A stretch of 64,000 nucleotides of DNA, from positions 1-64,000 of the forward strand of contig JANTQF010000081.1 of the NCBI GenBank assembly GCA_032988165.1, in the 5' to 3' direction. Below the pieces are notes generated by a model. That model searched no databases. It was given only the letters and a program-made list of their open reading frames with translations, and was not told where the DNA came from. Made by a program: the position numbers and the translations under genes. The DNA comes from Emmonsiellopsis sp. PD_33. Taxonomy: Eukaryota > Ascomycota > Eurotiomycetes > Onygenales > Ajellomycetaceae. Numbering within the stretch: position 1 is the stretch's first letter; each line of letters begins with the position of its first letter. Of the stretch, positions 36,400-48,559 are shown in pieces.

Positions 36400-37832
36400 T
36401 GAGTTAAATGCAAGATCCTTTAGTATGTGATAATAATGAATCATTTCAAAGTATGATGTGGGTATAACCTAGTATGTTGTGGAGGAAGTACTATTATCTG
36501 TATTACTAAATAGTGTGGGGATGTGAGGCAATATGCTATATCCAAATGGTATCATAAGGGTGATAGAATGATATGAGTTCTCTACTATATATAGAGTATT
36601 AGTTTGCTCTTTTAATCAAGTTTCATTATTCTATGGCAAGAATGCTTCAACAATGTAGTATAAGAAGTAGTCCTCAGAGAAGCCCTGAATCTCTATCATT
36701 TCATTCAATGTCAGGTGCATGCATGAAAATGAGGACTACTCCTAGGTGAATTTATGGAGAGTTATCCCATTTTTGACATTAATTACTATTATTATTCAGA
36801 GGATAGAGGATGTATCTTCATCATTATCATCATCATTGTCTGCAAAAGAATAGTGGTGTGGAATTAGATGAATAAGATGTTCATTGCCATTTAGGGTGAT
36901 GACCTCAAATACTTGGCTAACAGATAAGACAGAATCAGCCTCAAATAGGGTTAATAATTTTTGCTAGTTGAGGAGAGCACTTTAGATGTTGTAGGCAAAA
37001 ATTGTCTTATCATATCAAGAGGTAGTATATAGCTGGGTTTAGCCAATAAGATATAGGTTCTCCCAGAATGGAGATGTGTGTGGGAGGTAGTACTATTTAT
37101 GGCTGCCTAGAGTAATGATCAGGCTGTAGTAGCTGGTAGAGAGTAATTTATTAGTATTTTGAAATCATAAAAAATATAAGATGGGATAGAATCTACTTCT
37201 CCTGGAAATATAATCCACTTGTGGCTAGAATATCATTTGAATTGAGATGGAGTCTTAAGTAAGTATATAGGAATTCATGCTAGAATGTTTCAGATAATTC
37301 TTACCTCTCTGATTTAGCATCTATTAAGTTGTAGTTGTTGTGCTAGAATACTGTGATTCCAATGATTCAAGCTGAGTATTTACTGACTCTTATAAATACA
37401 TAGATTACTGGAAACTTCATTGTACAAGTTAGGTTGTATGAGGTGAAATTGCTTGTCATCTACACTATAAATCATGAAGTTAGTAATAATAGACAGGAGA
37501 GTGCAGGTAGATAATATATTAAGTGTAGTGTACTGAGCTACCTTCTATTCTAACTTAAGAGATTTGAACTGTTACTAGAACATTAGTCAGTATAGCTCTC
37601 AGCTCTTATGTTTAGTTCATATAGTGATATAACCCTTTCAACCCTTACTGACAAGCTTCATGTAGCTAATATTAACTGCTGTGAGCTCCTTGAGCACTTT
37701 ATCCATTAACTCTAAAAGTAAAGATTGAAAGGGATCACTACATTTCATCAGCACTCTAGATGAGCTTGAATGGTGTGTCTGACCAGTATTTACAGCCTCA
37801 GACAGGGTAAGGTATTTAATGGTAAGATTCAT
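36400..37832 (-). pseudogene. F-box family relic, copy 12
   Basis: A plausible ATG at 37,830-37,832 reads MNLTIKYLTLSEAVNTGQ, followed by a Ser-rich linker and the F-box: DPFQSLLLELMDKVLKELTA, then SYMKLVSKG and NHYMN. The DPF just before the F-box is shared with copies 8 and 13. The first 60 codons are free of stops. The middle and C-terminal parts are badly eroded: the YxL hallmark is reduced to AYNI followed by a stop (about 36,990), and the FLPQS-type segment is at 36,590-36,650. No palindrome site upstream. Confidence 0.68.
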
Positions 37833-39059
37833 TATGGCTTGATTAAGTAAAAGTTGAGAAAAACAAGCCAAACATCCTAGAAAATAATAATTAGTCTGAT
37901 GCTATGTGTCCCATTCAGATTCTACTGCATGTATAAGATAATAGGGGCCCTAGGTGAATTCATACCAGATGTAAGAAATGTCCAGGAGTTGACATGCATT
38001 ATAAGAAAAAGAGTGAGGTGTGTGAATGATATAGATTTGATGACTGTGAGGATTAATATGATTCTATACTAATATTAGCATAATTAGCTATATATAAGGA
38101 CAGAAAAGCTTACAAGGGAGATGGAGACTTGACAAATAAAGCTAGATAATCTTGAGTATAATCAGTGTGATGGGAGATACTGACTGTAATGGTTTGAGAC
38201 AAGTTTTAAGGTGAGGAGCTATTAGGAATAAGAAGTAGAACTCAAATATAATGATGTAAAGTAAGAAAAGAGTAAGATTGATTTATATAGTCTGCTTTTT
38301 TAATGTGCTTGATATAATAACACTGGAATTTACAATTATCTATGAGCACAGTGGGAGTTTGCTGTGTTCAGAAACTCAAAGAAATTCAGAACTAAAAGAA
38401 ATTTGGGACTAAAAGAAATTTAGGACTGAAAGAAATTCAGAACAGCCCAGTCAGGGAGCTATAAACAAACAATAAACTGATAAAAGTAAAAAGGTGGGCA
38501 GATTATGAGAGAATACACAGTAACTGAGATGTTATGCTAAAACTGAAATTCAAGTGGATAAAAGAAAATGTAGTATTAAGATATAGATCTAATAATCAAA
38601 AAGTCCTTCAGAACTTCTTCTTTTGGAATTTATGAATTCTCCTTAAGGGGGTACTTATACTTCCCAGATAATTAGGTTCATGTAGCTTAAATGATGGCTG
38701 ATGGATAACAGACCTAAATGTAAATTCATTTACTGAAGACTTTAGAAAAATAGAATTATATTAGCACTAGTAGTTATTAGATATTCTAAAATACTAGCAC
38801 ACATGAAATTATCATATCATTTCAGGACAAGTCAGCAGATCAGCATCTGAGTATTTGGGATTAGATGTATCATCAGGTTCCCCACTAATAGATTCTATGT
38901 TAACTGACTGATCAATTTGTCCTATACAATGGCTTCAAGGTTAGCCAAGCAAAGATGATTGTGAAAGCAAAGAAGGGTAAATCTATAGCTAGGGAAATTA
39001 GGGGTTATATACAACCTCAGGAAAGATAGAGGATAACATAAATATAGATATACCACATG
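37833..39059. other. Spacer with a 17-bp tandem repeat
   Basis: No gene recognised. It holds the small tandem repeat at 38,378-38,445. Confidence 0.4.
38378..38445. repeat. 17-bp tandem repeat, four units
   Basis: Four head-to-tail copies of aaagaaatt followed by a variable ca/tgg/tag part and gaact or ggact, each exactly 17 bp. Confidence 0.85.
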
Positions 39060-41169
39060 TTACTCATAAATCTCCAAATCTTCCTGTAAGATCTTCAATT
39101 TCCATTCAAGCTGCTGCTACTGCACCTGGGACTCCTCCATCTCACCTGCAATCTGAGAGATGAAATTAGGTAGCATGATTACTACATTACTGGATGTAAA
39201 GATGATTTATACTCTAAACATTAACTTGCACTTAATAATCTAAATAGTAATATTATCAATGAAAGTCTTCATTGAAATCTATATCAAGAAATTAGAACCC
39301 CAAGTTGCAATTAAAAGAACTAAGGTAACTTATCTTGTAGAATGCTTGCATACTATTAAGTAGCTTAGCACATATAAAGTTCTTTATATTACTCTCATTT
39401 TGGGTTGAAAGTAATGTGATAAGGATGGATATATCACTTAGATCAATATTACTTTTATACTTTAAGATTATGAAGTTTTCTATCTGCCTAGCTATTTTAT
39501 CCTGCAGATTTACTTGCTTCATCTTCTGAAGAGTTTCTATGTAGTAGTGATTATATGTTATTAGATGTTTTGTGTGATTAAGTAGAAGCTGATTGAGAGA
39601 TTGATTGGCTCATATCATCTGATTATTTATTTTCTAGCTGATCAAGAAGTTGAATAGTGACTGAAAGATATGATGATCAGTCAGTATTTTCAGAAGGTTT
39701 TTGAGAAATCATGTGATGAGCTTTTATGAGCTCTCCACATGGCATCATATAATACCTTTTCATAAAGATGACTGATCTTGAAACAATTAATCAATAAGAA
39801 TGAGGTTGAAAGAACCAGAAAGCTCCTAGCCTCTGCTGCTAGTAAGGAAATCCTGTACTCAGTAAATGACTTCAGAGCAATTCATGTGAATTTAACTAAA
39901 AGAATTGGATCTCATGGAGTTATTAATAATTCTATGATAGCCCTGAGTTCTCATCTTCTCTGCAAATTTGATATTCTAGTTTTAAATAAGAGCCTGCAAG
40001 TGATTATTACCAGAATACTTCTAATTATTAAAGAATAGATCTCCATAACTACCATCAGCAGTAGTCTTGCACAATCTCTCAAATGATTGACTGATTTTTA
40101 GGAGAAAGAGTTACTATTTATTAAAAGTAAAACAATTAGGACTTAGTTTCTCAAGTTTCTTCTTAGCATCATTAATGCTAGTCTGTATGTCATTGATAAG
40201 ATTTAGGAGATAATATTAGATTTAATTTAATAGTATCTTGCTCAGATATTAGCATAGTGAGTGTATTCTAACCATATTACAGGGAAGATCTTTCTAGACC
40301 CCTACAGAGAAGAACTATTATTTAGTAAAATCTTATTCTTTAATTGAAGTGTCATGAGAGTCAAAATCCCTATTCCTCAACACATACCACCTGAGTCAAA
40401 ATTTAATATTGTTGTTGCTGGCAAGGTCTATGAATTCAGCTTTACTATCTAATCTGACTAGTAGTATATTCAGTTTTATGATGAGTTCTAAAGTGTGTAG
40501 TCCCTTGAGATCAACCTTTTAAGTGTATTTTAGAATAATCTGGTTCATAATGTCATTTTTTACTAAGACCATGAAAATAATAATACTCCTAGTGTTAATG
40601 ATATAGGATTGAATAAGATCAGAAATTAGCTTCATATTAGCTTCAGATTGTTGCCTGTTTTTGAAGTGTATGAGATCAGGAAGGTTAATAAGAGTAAGTT
40701 TTAATATATGTGGTTTAGATATCTTAACCTAAAGGATATATTTTGAAAATGTATTGACTTCCCAATTAATTACTGTGAGGTATTTCTTTACACTATCAAT
40801 TACTTCTGGGAGGTTTTAAAGCCCTTCTAATGTTTCCTTAAATTATGATAGTTTGCACTGTTGAATGCTAGTAGCATCCTTGTAAGATATAATAGAAATG
40901 GAGGCACTAAAGATTATGGTATTATAAAGGATGACCTCTATAGCAAAACAGGTATATAGAGTATCATTTTGAGAAAATAGTACTCTAGAAATTACTTCTA
41001 GAATAAAGCTTTTCCTACTGGACTGATTGCTGCAGATCACAATCTGAGGGAGAAAAATAAACTTACTAATATCTTGACAATGAAGACTATTAATTTCATC
41101 AAGCAGGGTCTACAATTCTGAGGATCTTAGGGTAGTAAGATCTAATATAGTAAGAATATCATCCATCAT
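39060..41169 (-). pseudogene. Dynamin-like GTPase, full-length relic
   Basis: ATG at 41,167-41,169; with one 55-bp intron (39,279-39,333) removed, 685 codons remain in a single frame to TAA at 39,060, the normal length of the fungal Mx-like dynamin family. Seen in order: QTLLDEIN, LPQIVICSNQSSRKSFILE (P-loop, residues 47-54; relatives have Gly at both 47 and 52, here Ser and Arg), FSQNDTLYTCFAIEVIL (switch I), LTLINLPDLIH (DLPG motif), a degraded TKxD near IIKLN, then a middle domain (LRNRDFDSHDTSIKE, NLINDIQTSINDAKKKLEKL), ETLQKMKQ-type stalk region and the GTPase effector domain (LPNFISQIAGEMEESQVQ, LKILQEDLEIYE). Dynamins self-assemble on membranes and use GTP to remodel them. All breaks are stops or missense, none is an indel. 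It is the only non-repeated host gene type in the array. Confidence 0.88.
39279..39333 (-). other. Intron of the dynamin relic, donor mutated
   Basis: Needed to restore the frame between the FYK codons and the effector domain. Reads ATAAGT at the donor (expected GTAAGT) and GATATAG at the acceptor, with a ctaat branch-like site. The donor change equals a C-to-T change on the plus strand. Confidence 0.7.
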
Positions 41170-42419
41170 GATTTCAATGTGTATCTAGAGTAGAAATGGC
41201 AGTTTTCAGTAGAGAGTAACAGGAAAAATAGGAGGCAATAAAATGTATTGGAGAGCTCAAAAGGAGATGTATCAAAAGCTTATATCTTGGAAAAACCTTT
41301 AATACCATCCATAAATCAAGAGAAGAAGGGCAAATATGGCATGGCAAGGAAGAATCAAGCAAGGCCCTGTATATCAACAGAAAGAAAGATGAGTTTTAAT
41401 GTTGATGTGATCTTCCCCATTAACTAAATTATATAATCTAACATGCAGGAATTAATATTACCCCCCTCTCTCTTTAACTCCCTAACTATGGTGTTCTGTT
41501 TTGATTAAACCACTTTGAAAATGCAATGGATGAAATGAAGAATATAAAGATATATGATATAAAATAATATAATAAATGGTATAGGTAGGATAAGATAGAA
41601 TAATAATTACATATAGAATAGGAAGAATGAAAAAGGGGCAAAATTACAGTCAATAAGATAAATAAACATAATTATAGATGATATGAGTCTTCAGGACTTT
41701 CTTTTTCTCCTCTCTTTTTCCTCTCTTTCTCCTCTCTTTCTTCTCTCTTTCTCCTCTCTTTTTCCTTTCTCTATCCCCACTGGAATGTATTTGTGCTTCC
41801 TGTTGAATTTGGGCAAAATAAGGCCCCTGGGGGTGACTACAAACTAGGGGCTGTTTGTGGGTGTGATAAGGAGTTTGAATTGCACAGGTGATTAGGAAGA
41901 TAAAGGTAATGGCCACCTATAGTGAATTGAAGGATTTATTGCCTTGTGAGGTAATTAGATTAAATAGGTTAGTATCTTAACAGATTAAGGAGGAGGTAGT
42001 AGAAGGAAAGGTGAGATTCATGTTATCTAGAGATAAGAGAATAGATCAGCAGAAGGTAGTATTAGGAATATATAGTAACTAAGATATTATATAGAAGGTA
42101 GAATTGAAGTGGATGCAGAAAAATATAATATTAAGAATCTAGTTGATTATTATTAATTAATCTGAAGAATAATAAGAGAAGTAAAATTAAAAAGAAGAAT
42201 AAAAATCAAAAGACATTCAAAAGATGATGCCAATATAATTACTTAAGAATGCATGAAGAATGGCTTGAAGTTACCCTTATAGTGTGAGGTATAATTAGAT
42301 ATTAAGTGGGTTCTAAAAACTAGAAGTTGAGTCCATGGGCTCCAAAGTTGAGAGATAAAAGTATCAGTTAAATTTAATACCCAACTTAGCTATATTAAGA
42401 TAATTGGGGGAAGACATCT
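41170..42419. other. Upstream region of the dynamin relic; polypyrimidine tract
   Basis: A strong CT tract (41,698-41,773, tandem ctcctctctttt-like) and a slightly GC-richer patch (41,775-41,890) lie 500-700 bp upstream of the dynamin start and may be its old promoter region. No gene recognised. Confidence 0.45.
41698..41773. repeat. Polypyrimidine (CTTTCTC)n tract
   Basis: About 75 bp of C and T only, made of degenerate ctctctttctc units. Simple repeat. Confidence 0.85.
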
Positions 42420-43736
42420 CAGTAAACTTAAAGTAATATGTACCATTATTCCATGGAACTATCTCACAGTGCAAGAAGGATATAATTCTCAAGCCACACC
42501 ACATAGGTAAAGACAGGTAAAGCAGATGGGTGGATTATTTGTAAAAGATCTCATCATTTTGTAGCATGAATGTCTCCAGAACCTTATAGGTACATCAGAA
42601 GGAATATATTGAGATGGCCTTGAATTCATTATTTAATGTTAACTGGATAGTTATTCATATTTTTAACTATAATTAAATAAATTATTGTCTGATTTGGCCA
42701 GTTTTTCCATCATAAATCATTATCTGCCAGGGTCCAATATGTGTATTACCAACAGCATTATTGAGATGTGTAGAAACAGGGTCACTTGACTTGAAGATAG
42801 AAGTTATATAGATAAGGAGTTCTTCATGATTAGAGGTAATGACTTTAAGGACATGATTATGAAACCTAATAGAAAGTATAGTATCTATAGTAGTTGATAT
42901 CAAATAAAGAAGAGCACTGATTTCAATGGAATGAGCAGAAAAGCAGCATGTTAACACATCTCTAATGTAAAGATTGCTCTATTCAAGAAGACATGGATGC
43001 TCAGTTCATTTCATATGTATGGATTGAAATGTCTCTATTATTTCTAGGTTCCAGATGAAGATGCTAAGCAAGAGATAATTTATTAGCTATTTATAGATAC
43101 AGAATAATATAAAGAGATATACAAAACCTATATAGACTCAAAAGTGAAGACATGTATGCATAGAATACTATTAGAATTGAGAAGTAGCTAAATGGGATCT
43201 GAGGGGAGCATGTGTCTACATTCTTTAGATAATTACATCTCATAAGATTAAGAATTGAATGATGAGGAGTTGATTTCCCAAAACAGCATCAAATCAGCAA
43301 CTCAAGCTTTGTATTTACCAGTTATTATAAGATTACTGGAATGATTATATAAGTGGAAGATAGTTGATTGAGCAGAGAGGAATCTGTGATGTATCTAAAT
43401 TATAAAGGTGGAAGTTAGTCATAGTTATAAAGAAGAGAATGGATAGATAGCATACTGATCATACTATAATACTGGACCTTAAGGATAGGATTAAGAGATA
43501 AAAATGTTTCTCACAACTCAGGCTACTTATATAGCTAATCATACTTCTCAATTCACAAGGAGATGAATTCATTCCATAGCCTGCTCATCAGCTTAACACA
43601 GCCAAGAGAGTAAGGTTCAAGACACTGTAGGATTAGATTGAGGTAATCAAGATTAAGTTGGACAAATGGATCTTTAGAGTTTGCAAGAACTTTAGATTGG
43701 CTTGGATGTGTGGCCATTTCATTCATATCAAATAAA
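42420..43736 (-). pseudogene. F-box family relic, copy 13
   Basis: Likely ATG at 43,734-43,736 reading MNEMATHPSQSKVLANSKDP, then the F-box QLNLDYLNLILQCLEPYSLG, CVKLMSRLWNEFISL and, after a stop, EKYD. The first 60 codons are unbroken. The ISALLYLISTTIDTILSIRF stretch at 42,840-42,910 lies where other copies have the hallmark. The FLPQS-type segment at 42,530-42,580 follows. Palindrome site 9 lies about 245 bp upstream of the start, the closest such spacing in the window. Confidence 0.74.
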
Positions 43737-43980
43737 ATTGGCTGTGAGGGGGGATGCTGATTCTTAGGATATTTAGTGCAAAGCAGACAAGGAAAAAGGA
43801 AAAGTGAAGTCAGATAGATAAGGAGAGGCAACACTTAGACTGTTTATTATTATGTTACTTCAATAACATAATAATAAAATCAGTAGTTTACTGATTACAT
43901 GTGATGTTGAATGATGATCAAGGGGTAAGATAACTTTAATATTAATAAATAAAAAAAGAATTAAGAATAGAAAGTTAAAA

Positions 43981-44006
43981 GATGAACACTAAATAATTAG
44001 TGCATT
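43981..44006. repeat. Spacer palindrome site 9
   Basis: GATG, AA, CACTAA, loop ATAA, TTAGTG, CATT. Inner arms perfect. About 245 bp upstream of copy 13. Confidence 0.8.
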
Positions 44007-44455
44007 AGAGTTTAGAATAGAAGGAGAGGGAGTAGAAAAAGAAGGTTAGTGAGATCCACTAGATGAAAAAGAAAAAGGAAAAAAAATAACTTTCATTGTA
44101 AGTACTAAGTGGATGATTTATATTAATAGTGGGATTAATATAAATACTGCTAGAGGAGAGCTGAACAGATAGGCTATTATTAATATCAATTTCTAACAGT
44201 ATCTAATAAAAGCTTTATAAGAAAAAGAAAAGTAAGGAAAGAAAAGCACCATTTACAGGACAGAAAAGAATAGACCTGTAAATTGCAGAAAAGAGTACTC
44301 TAAAACTAGAAGAGCACAGGCAAGTAGAATTAACCAAAATGTTAGATTTATACTAGTATTCTCTTGTATTCAATGAGTTGAACATCAAGACAGTTAAAGA
44401 ACTAGCTAGGGTCTTATAGTTTGATTATAGAAAAAGAGGAGGTAGCCTTAAAGAA

Positions 44456-45780
44456 TCACTCAATCTTCAGAGAGGTAGATTGTCTGAGAGCTTTATATTC
44501 AGCTTTATTAGTTAAATTCTGAAGGGTCAAGGAGAAGACTGTGTCATACATGACAAGTAAGACAGTAGGAATAGGTGTTGATAGCTCAATAGCAGGTAAA
44601 TAATATAGAAAATCAGACAGGGAAATGGCATTAATCTCTCCTTGCATAAAAGTTCTATTATTCTGGGGTAAGAACTTGGTAAGCACTATAATACAACATT
44701 GGGAATGTAGTAGACTAATGAGTATAAATCTACTGCTAGATAGAGGGCAGATGTGCACATTATGTTGCAAGTCATCAGGAAATTACTGAATGATATTTCC
44801 ATTTAAAGTATCAAGCACAGTAATCCTACAGACTGGGTTAGTACTACCAGCCAGGAAGAGGGGCCCTAAATTGATATATACTAGGCATTCACTGCCATTG
44901 AGCAGGATGCACTCAATAAAGGTATGATTAGCTAGAGTAGAATAGATAGTAGTCAGGGTGCTATTTTGTTGATAGATGAGATATCCAGATTTAAGATTAT
45001 ATATAGATATACTAAGGCTATTAAAGTCCACTATATACACCTTGTTCTTCCCAATTAAATATAGAGTGTTCCATGGGGCTGGATAAGATCAATTCTGTCC
45101 AGTTTGAAGGCAGACAATGAGGATGATGCTAAGTTCAGGAGAGAAAAGAAAAACTGATGGTTAGCTAGTTATTAAGATAATGTATAGGTTAGAAGGATAT
45201 TTAATAAACCTTTAGTGATCAGAGATGCATAAAAAACCCACATCATTGATATATATCATGATGAGGGAGGAAATAATATTAAAAAGACAAATAATCTTAT
45301 AGTGCAGGCTCAGGATATCATGATAAGCATATTAGCAGTAGATCTTACAATCTTCAATCCAGACTAGATAACTCCCACCTATGAATAGTTTGAAGCTGAT
45401 ATCATTAGGGAATAATTACTTCTTAGTGACTGTGCCATGGGAGAAATAATAGAATGTGTTGGCTAAGAATCCTATCAGCCTTACAAGGAAAAAATGAAAC
45501 ATTAGTGCATACCTAGATGTAGATATCATAGTCCCTTGACTAATATATTTAGGGATGTAAACCAGTTGATGTATTCAGGCCAGTGATAAAGCCAGCCATG
45601 CTTCCCAGTCTATAATATGGTAAAGTGATTCCAGGACATACTAACCTGGCTGAGACAGTAGACATTGAAGGGTTTAAAGTCATTGAGAATCTTAAATATG
45701 CACTTAGAAGGGAGATAATCAAGTAGATTAGCACACTTAGTGGGAGGTTCTGATTGCTGGGTATCACTAGATGAAGGGCT
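44456..45780 (-). pseudogene. F-box family relic, copy 14 (little eroded)
   Basis: F-box: DYLPSKCIFKILNDFKPFNV, then CLSQVSMSWNHFTIL, a stop, GKHGWLYHWPEYINW (45,560-45,730). The C-terminal half is almost intact: one frame from about 45,040 to a stop at 44,456 with a single internal TAA (44,783-44,785). It shows YNLKSGYLIYQQ, CILLNGSECLVYINLGPLF, ITVLDTLNGNII, FLPQNNRTFMQGEINAISL and VMYDTVFSLTLQNL: three or four short strand pairs of the Y-x-L-x-x-G-x-L-I-Y kind, as in beta-propeller blades (inference). About 195 residues, so this copy is the best source for the family's C-terminal domain. Palindrome site 10 is about 440 bp upstream. Confidence 0.8.
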
Positions 45781-46219
45781 AAATAGTAGTATTTTTTGTG
45801 GGTGGTTTGAGAGAGAGGGGCAACAAATGAAGAGAGAGAAAAAGGTTAAAAGTATAAGTAGAAGTGTAATGTAGGTTCAGTGGAGAAATGACTGTAAAGA
45901 AAGAAACTTATAATTAGGTAGTTAGAAATGAGAAAAGACAGTAAATACAGTAAAACCATGATGATGTCAGGCCATATTAAGGTTGAGTTAGACATGATGA
46001 GTAATATAATGTGAGGTCTGACTGGGTCAAAGAATTTTATTCCTTACTATTTTCAGTAGCAAAAATGATAGGGGGGGGCAGCAAGCATGAAAAGAAACTG
46101 TACATAAACTGAGATCTTCTTGATATATAGTATCATAATATGTTTAGCCTTGTTACAGGCAAAAGGGGGATCAATGGGGTAATAGTAGATAGATTTATGA
46201 GAATAAAGAATGTTTTAAA

Positions 46220-46245
46220 GATAAACACTAAACAATTAGTATATC
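46220..46245. repeat. Spacer palindrome site 10
   Basis: Outer arms GATA/TATC (paired change from GATG/CATC), inner arms CACTAA/TTAGTA, loop ACAA. One inner mismatch. Confidence 0.7.
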
Positions 46246-46267
46246 AGGATGTTGGGAAGCAGAGGAG

Positions 46268-46890
46268 AAAGTACATTTAAAATTGGAACAACACAGTATA
46301 AAAGTCACATGAGGTTGGAGTGTTAGCTATAACCCTGACTGTTCCATCATTGGAAACTTGAATGTCAAGAAGACAGTGGATCAGAAACAGTAAACCTCTA
46401 ATAGGTTGTAAGAGAGTTAGGAAATAATATTAATTGACAATTATAATTAACAGAGCTTTAGGTCTGGGAGAGAAAAGGGGAACTGATGATTAGCTAGTTA
46501 TTATAATAATATATAGATTGAAGGGATTTAACAAACCTCTAATGATTGGAGATGCATAAGAGACCTGCATTATTTATATGAATGGTGGGACAAGGTTAAA
46601 GGGGCAAAAGACCTAATAGTGTGGGCTCAAGGTAGAATGATAAATATATTAGCAGTAGATCTTGCAATCTTCAATTCATACTATATAATTATTAGCTATG
46701 AATAGTTTGAAGTTGAAATCATTGTGGAACAATTATTTCACAATGACCATACTACAGGAGAAATAATAGAATGTGTGAGCTAAGAATCTCATTAGACTTA
46801 TATAGTAAGGCAAATTTTAATAATAGTAGTGAAACCATGATGATGTCTGCTTATATCAAGGTCAAAATAGACACAGTGTATAACACAAAA
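46268..46890 (-). pseudogene. Chimeric F-box family fragment
   Basis: 46,275-46,455 matches 52,797-52,982 (C-terminal end of copy 18) closely, and 46,455-46,800 matches 45,130-45,480 (middle of copy 14). The two pieces come from different copies and are joined near 46,455. No F-box end. 46,805-46,930 again matches 45,910-46,030, the spacer beyond copy 14. Confidence 0.65.
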
Positions 46891-47329
46891 TGTGAGCCCT
46901 GATCTGAGTTGCTGGGCATAGGTGATTTTAATTGCCTATCATTTTCAGTGACATAAATTATAGAGGATAGGAGAAGGAAAAGAATAAAGCACTAAAATCA
47001 TGCATAATGAGTACTGTGATGGGTTGATGTAATAATTTACTGTACTTAGTTTTTTTTTTTTTTTATCTGCACTTAGAATCAAACTCTTCATTAATTTAGT
47101 GTGATAGACCACATCACTGAAAGGGGATAGAGGAAATAAAGGCATTCAGTGTGCTTTAATAATATAGTTAACATAAGATGGAAAGACATCTCAGGCAGAA
47201 TTACTATATAGACTATTAAAAAAAAAAAAAAAGAAAGACAGGTTTAAAAGTTGAAGAGGAAAACATGAGAGTATGAATATAATGTGCCTGTAATTACTCA
47301 GATTATGCCTCAGAATGTTATCTGAATGT

Positions 47330-48030
47330 TAGATATAAGATCACAATGATTTGAAAAGCCTATAATGAGTTGAATGGAGTTCAGGTGGAACATTGAGTCA
47401 ATTAAGATACTCAAATCATTAGTGACCTATTTATGAAGTTGATGATCAGTATATTAATAGAGAATGAAGAAGTAGATTACAGAATCTAAAGATTTAACAG
47501 CAAGATAGAGGGATGAGTAAATGAAAAGATATTTTAAGAATAAATCATGTAGATGAATAGCATCTATTCAGTGTTTAGTAAAGATGTCATCACCCTGCAG
47601 TAAAAATGTTTTGATAAGCATCAAGGATTGAATGAAAGATGATTATCCAATAAATGTGAATCCCCCACTTAATACTTCCTGCATATAGGAGGAGGAAGAT
47701 CACAGCTGATAGAATTACTGCAGGGCTTTACTACTAGAAGAGTGCAAAACTCTGAGGCTGATAGCCTCAGTTGGAGGTAACCTAATGTAGAACTCTGAAT
47801 GAATAGTCTATTCAGAGCTATTGGATAGAATAAGCTTAATTACCCTGAGAACTCTTTCAAATTCAAAGTATCATGCCCTTGCTTTGGGCATTGGGTGTGA
47901 GTAGATATAATGGCTGGATTTGAAATTATATGCAGACATGATTGGCAGCCCAAGTTAGATGTTTAAAATAATTAAAGATTATTAGCCTGACAGTGTACTT
48001 AGCTTGAATAATAATAGAAGAAGAGAAAAT
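47330..48030 (-). pseudogene. F-box family relic, copy 15 (C-terminal part only)
   Basis: Hallmark SAYNFKSSHYIYS at about 47,903-47,945 and the FLPQS-type segment at 47,560-47,615. The stretch 47,340-47,700 matches 48,575-48,960 of copy 16, so the two are a tandem duplicate. The F-box half is absent: palindrome site 11 comes within about 200 bp. Confidence 0.65.
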
Positions 48031-48234
48031 CTAAAGACCTACTAGGCAATGATTGTGTTGTTTTTCAGTATACTAATAGCCCTACTTTATTAACTGGCTG
48101 CATGCAAGGCATGCATAATATAGGAATTAATCTATGATGCAGGAGATGAGTAGTATGCAGATAGGGATTTACTTAAATATAAAGAGAATGAAAATGAGAA
48201 AAGTAGGTAGCATTAGAATATGAGATAGCTTAAA

Positions 48235-48260
48235 GATAGACCCTAAGTAATTAGGGTATC
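48235..48260. repeat. Spacer palindrome site 11 with changed arms
   Basis: Outer arms GATA/TATC, a GA bulge, inner arms CCCTAA/TTAGGG, loop GTAA. Perfect pairing throughout. The inner arms differ from the consensus CACTAA/TTAGTG at one position on each side, and the change is A-to-C with T-to-G, which RIP cannot make. Confidence 0.8.
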
Positions 48261-48559
48261 AGAACATAAGATGAAAGCAGAAGAGAGAAATAATAATAAT
48301 AAAGAAAAATATCTAATAAAATAATAACAGGATTTAAAAGAGTATCAAGTAATGAAATGCACAATTAATGTACCTAATTAGATGAGGAAAACCCTATATA
48401 GAGCCACAGTTAGATAGTAAAAAACATGGACTGTAGTAAATAACAAATAAAAAGATATATGACAAGATACTATACTATATGAATTGTAGGAGATAAAAGA
48501 AAAACAGCAGATTTAAAAGTCCTAGAGCACAATCTGTTAGTATGAAAATATTATGAGAC

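Noticed and set aside
38378..38445. Possible CRISPR array
   Set aside because: Only four 17-bp units with no spacers, so a simple tandem repeat. No CRISPR-like pattern elsewhere, and the genome is eukaryotic.
39778..40038. 86-codon plus-strand open frame
   Set aside because: Antisense shadow of the dynamin relic, which reads better on the minus strand.
41045..41070. A 23-bp stretch with gtaagt and ctcag in the dynamin relic, as a second intron
   Set aside because: Too short for a fungal intron and it reads in frame as a normal part of the protein (DISKFIFLPQ).
41650..41916. 88-codon minus-strand open frame with Arg/Lys/Glu repeats
   Set aside because: Translation of the polypyrimidine tract; low complexity.
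48235..48260. Interpretation of site 11 as telomere sequence
   Set aside because: The arms equal the telomere repeat once each, but in the setting of the 12-site palindrome with its bulge and outer arms, so it belongs to that element.
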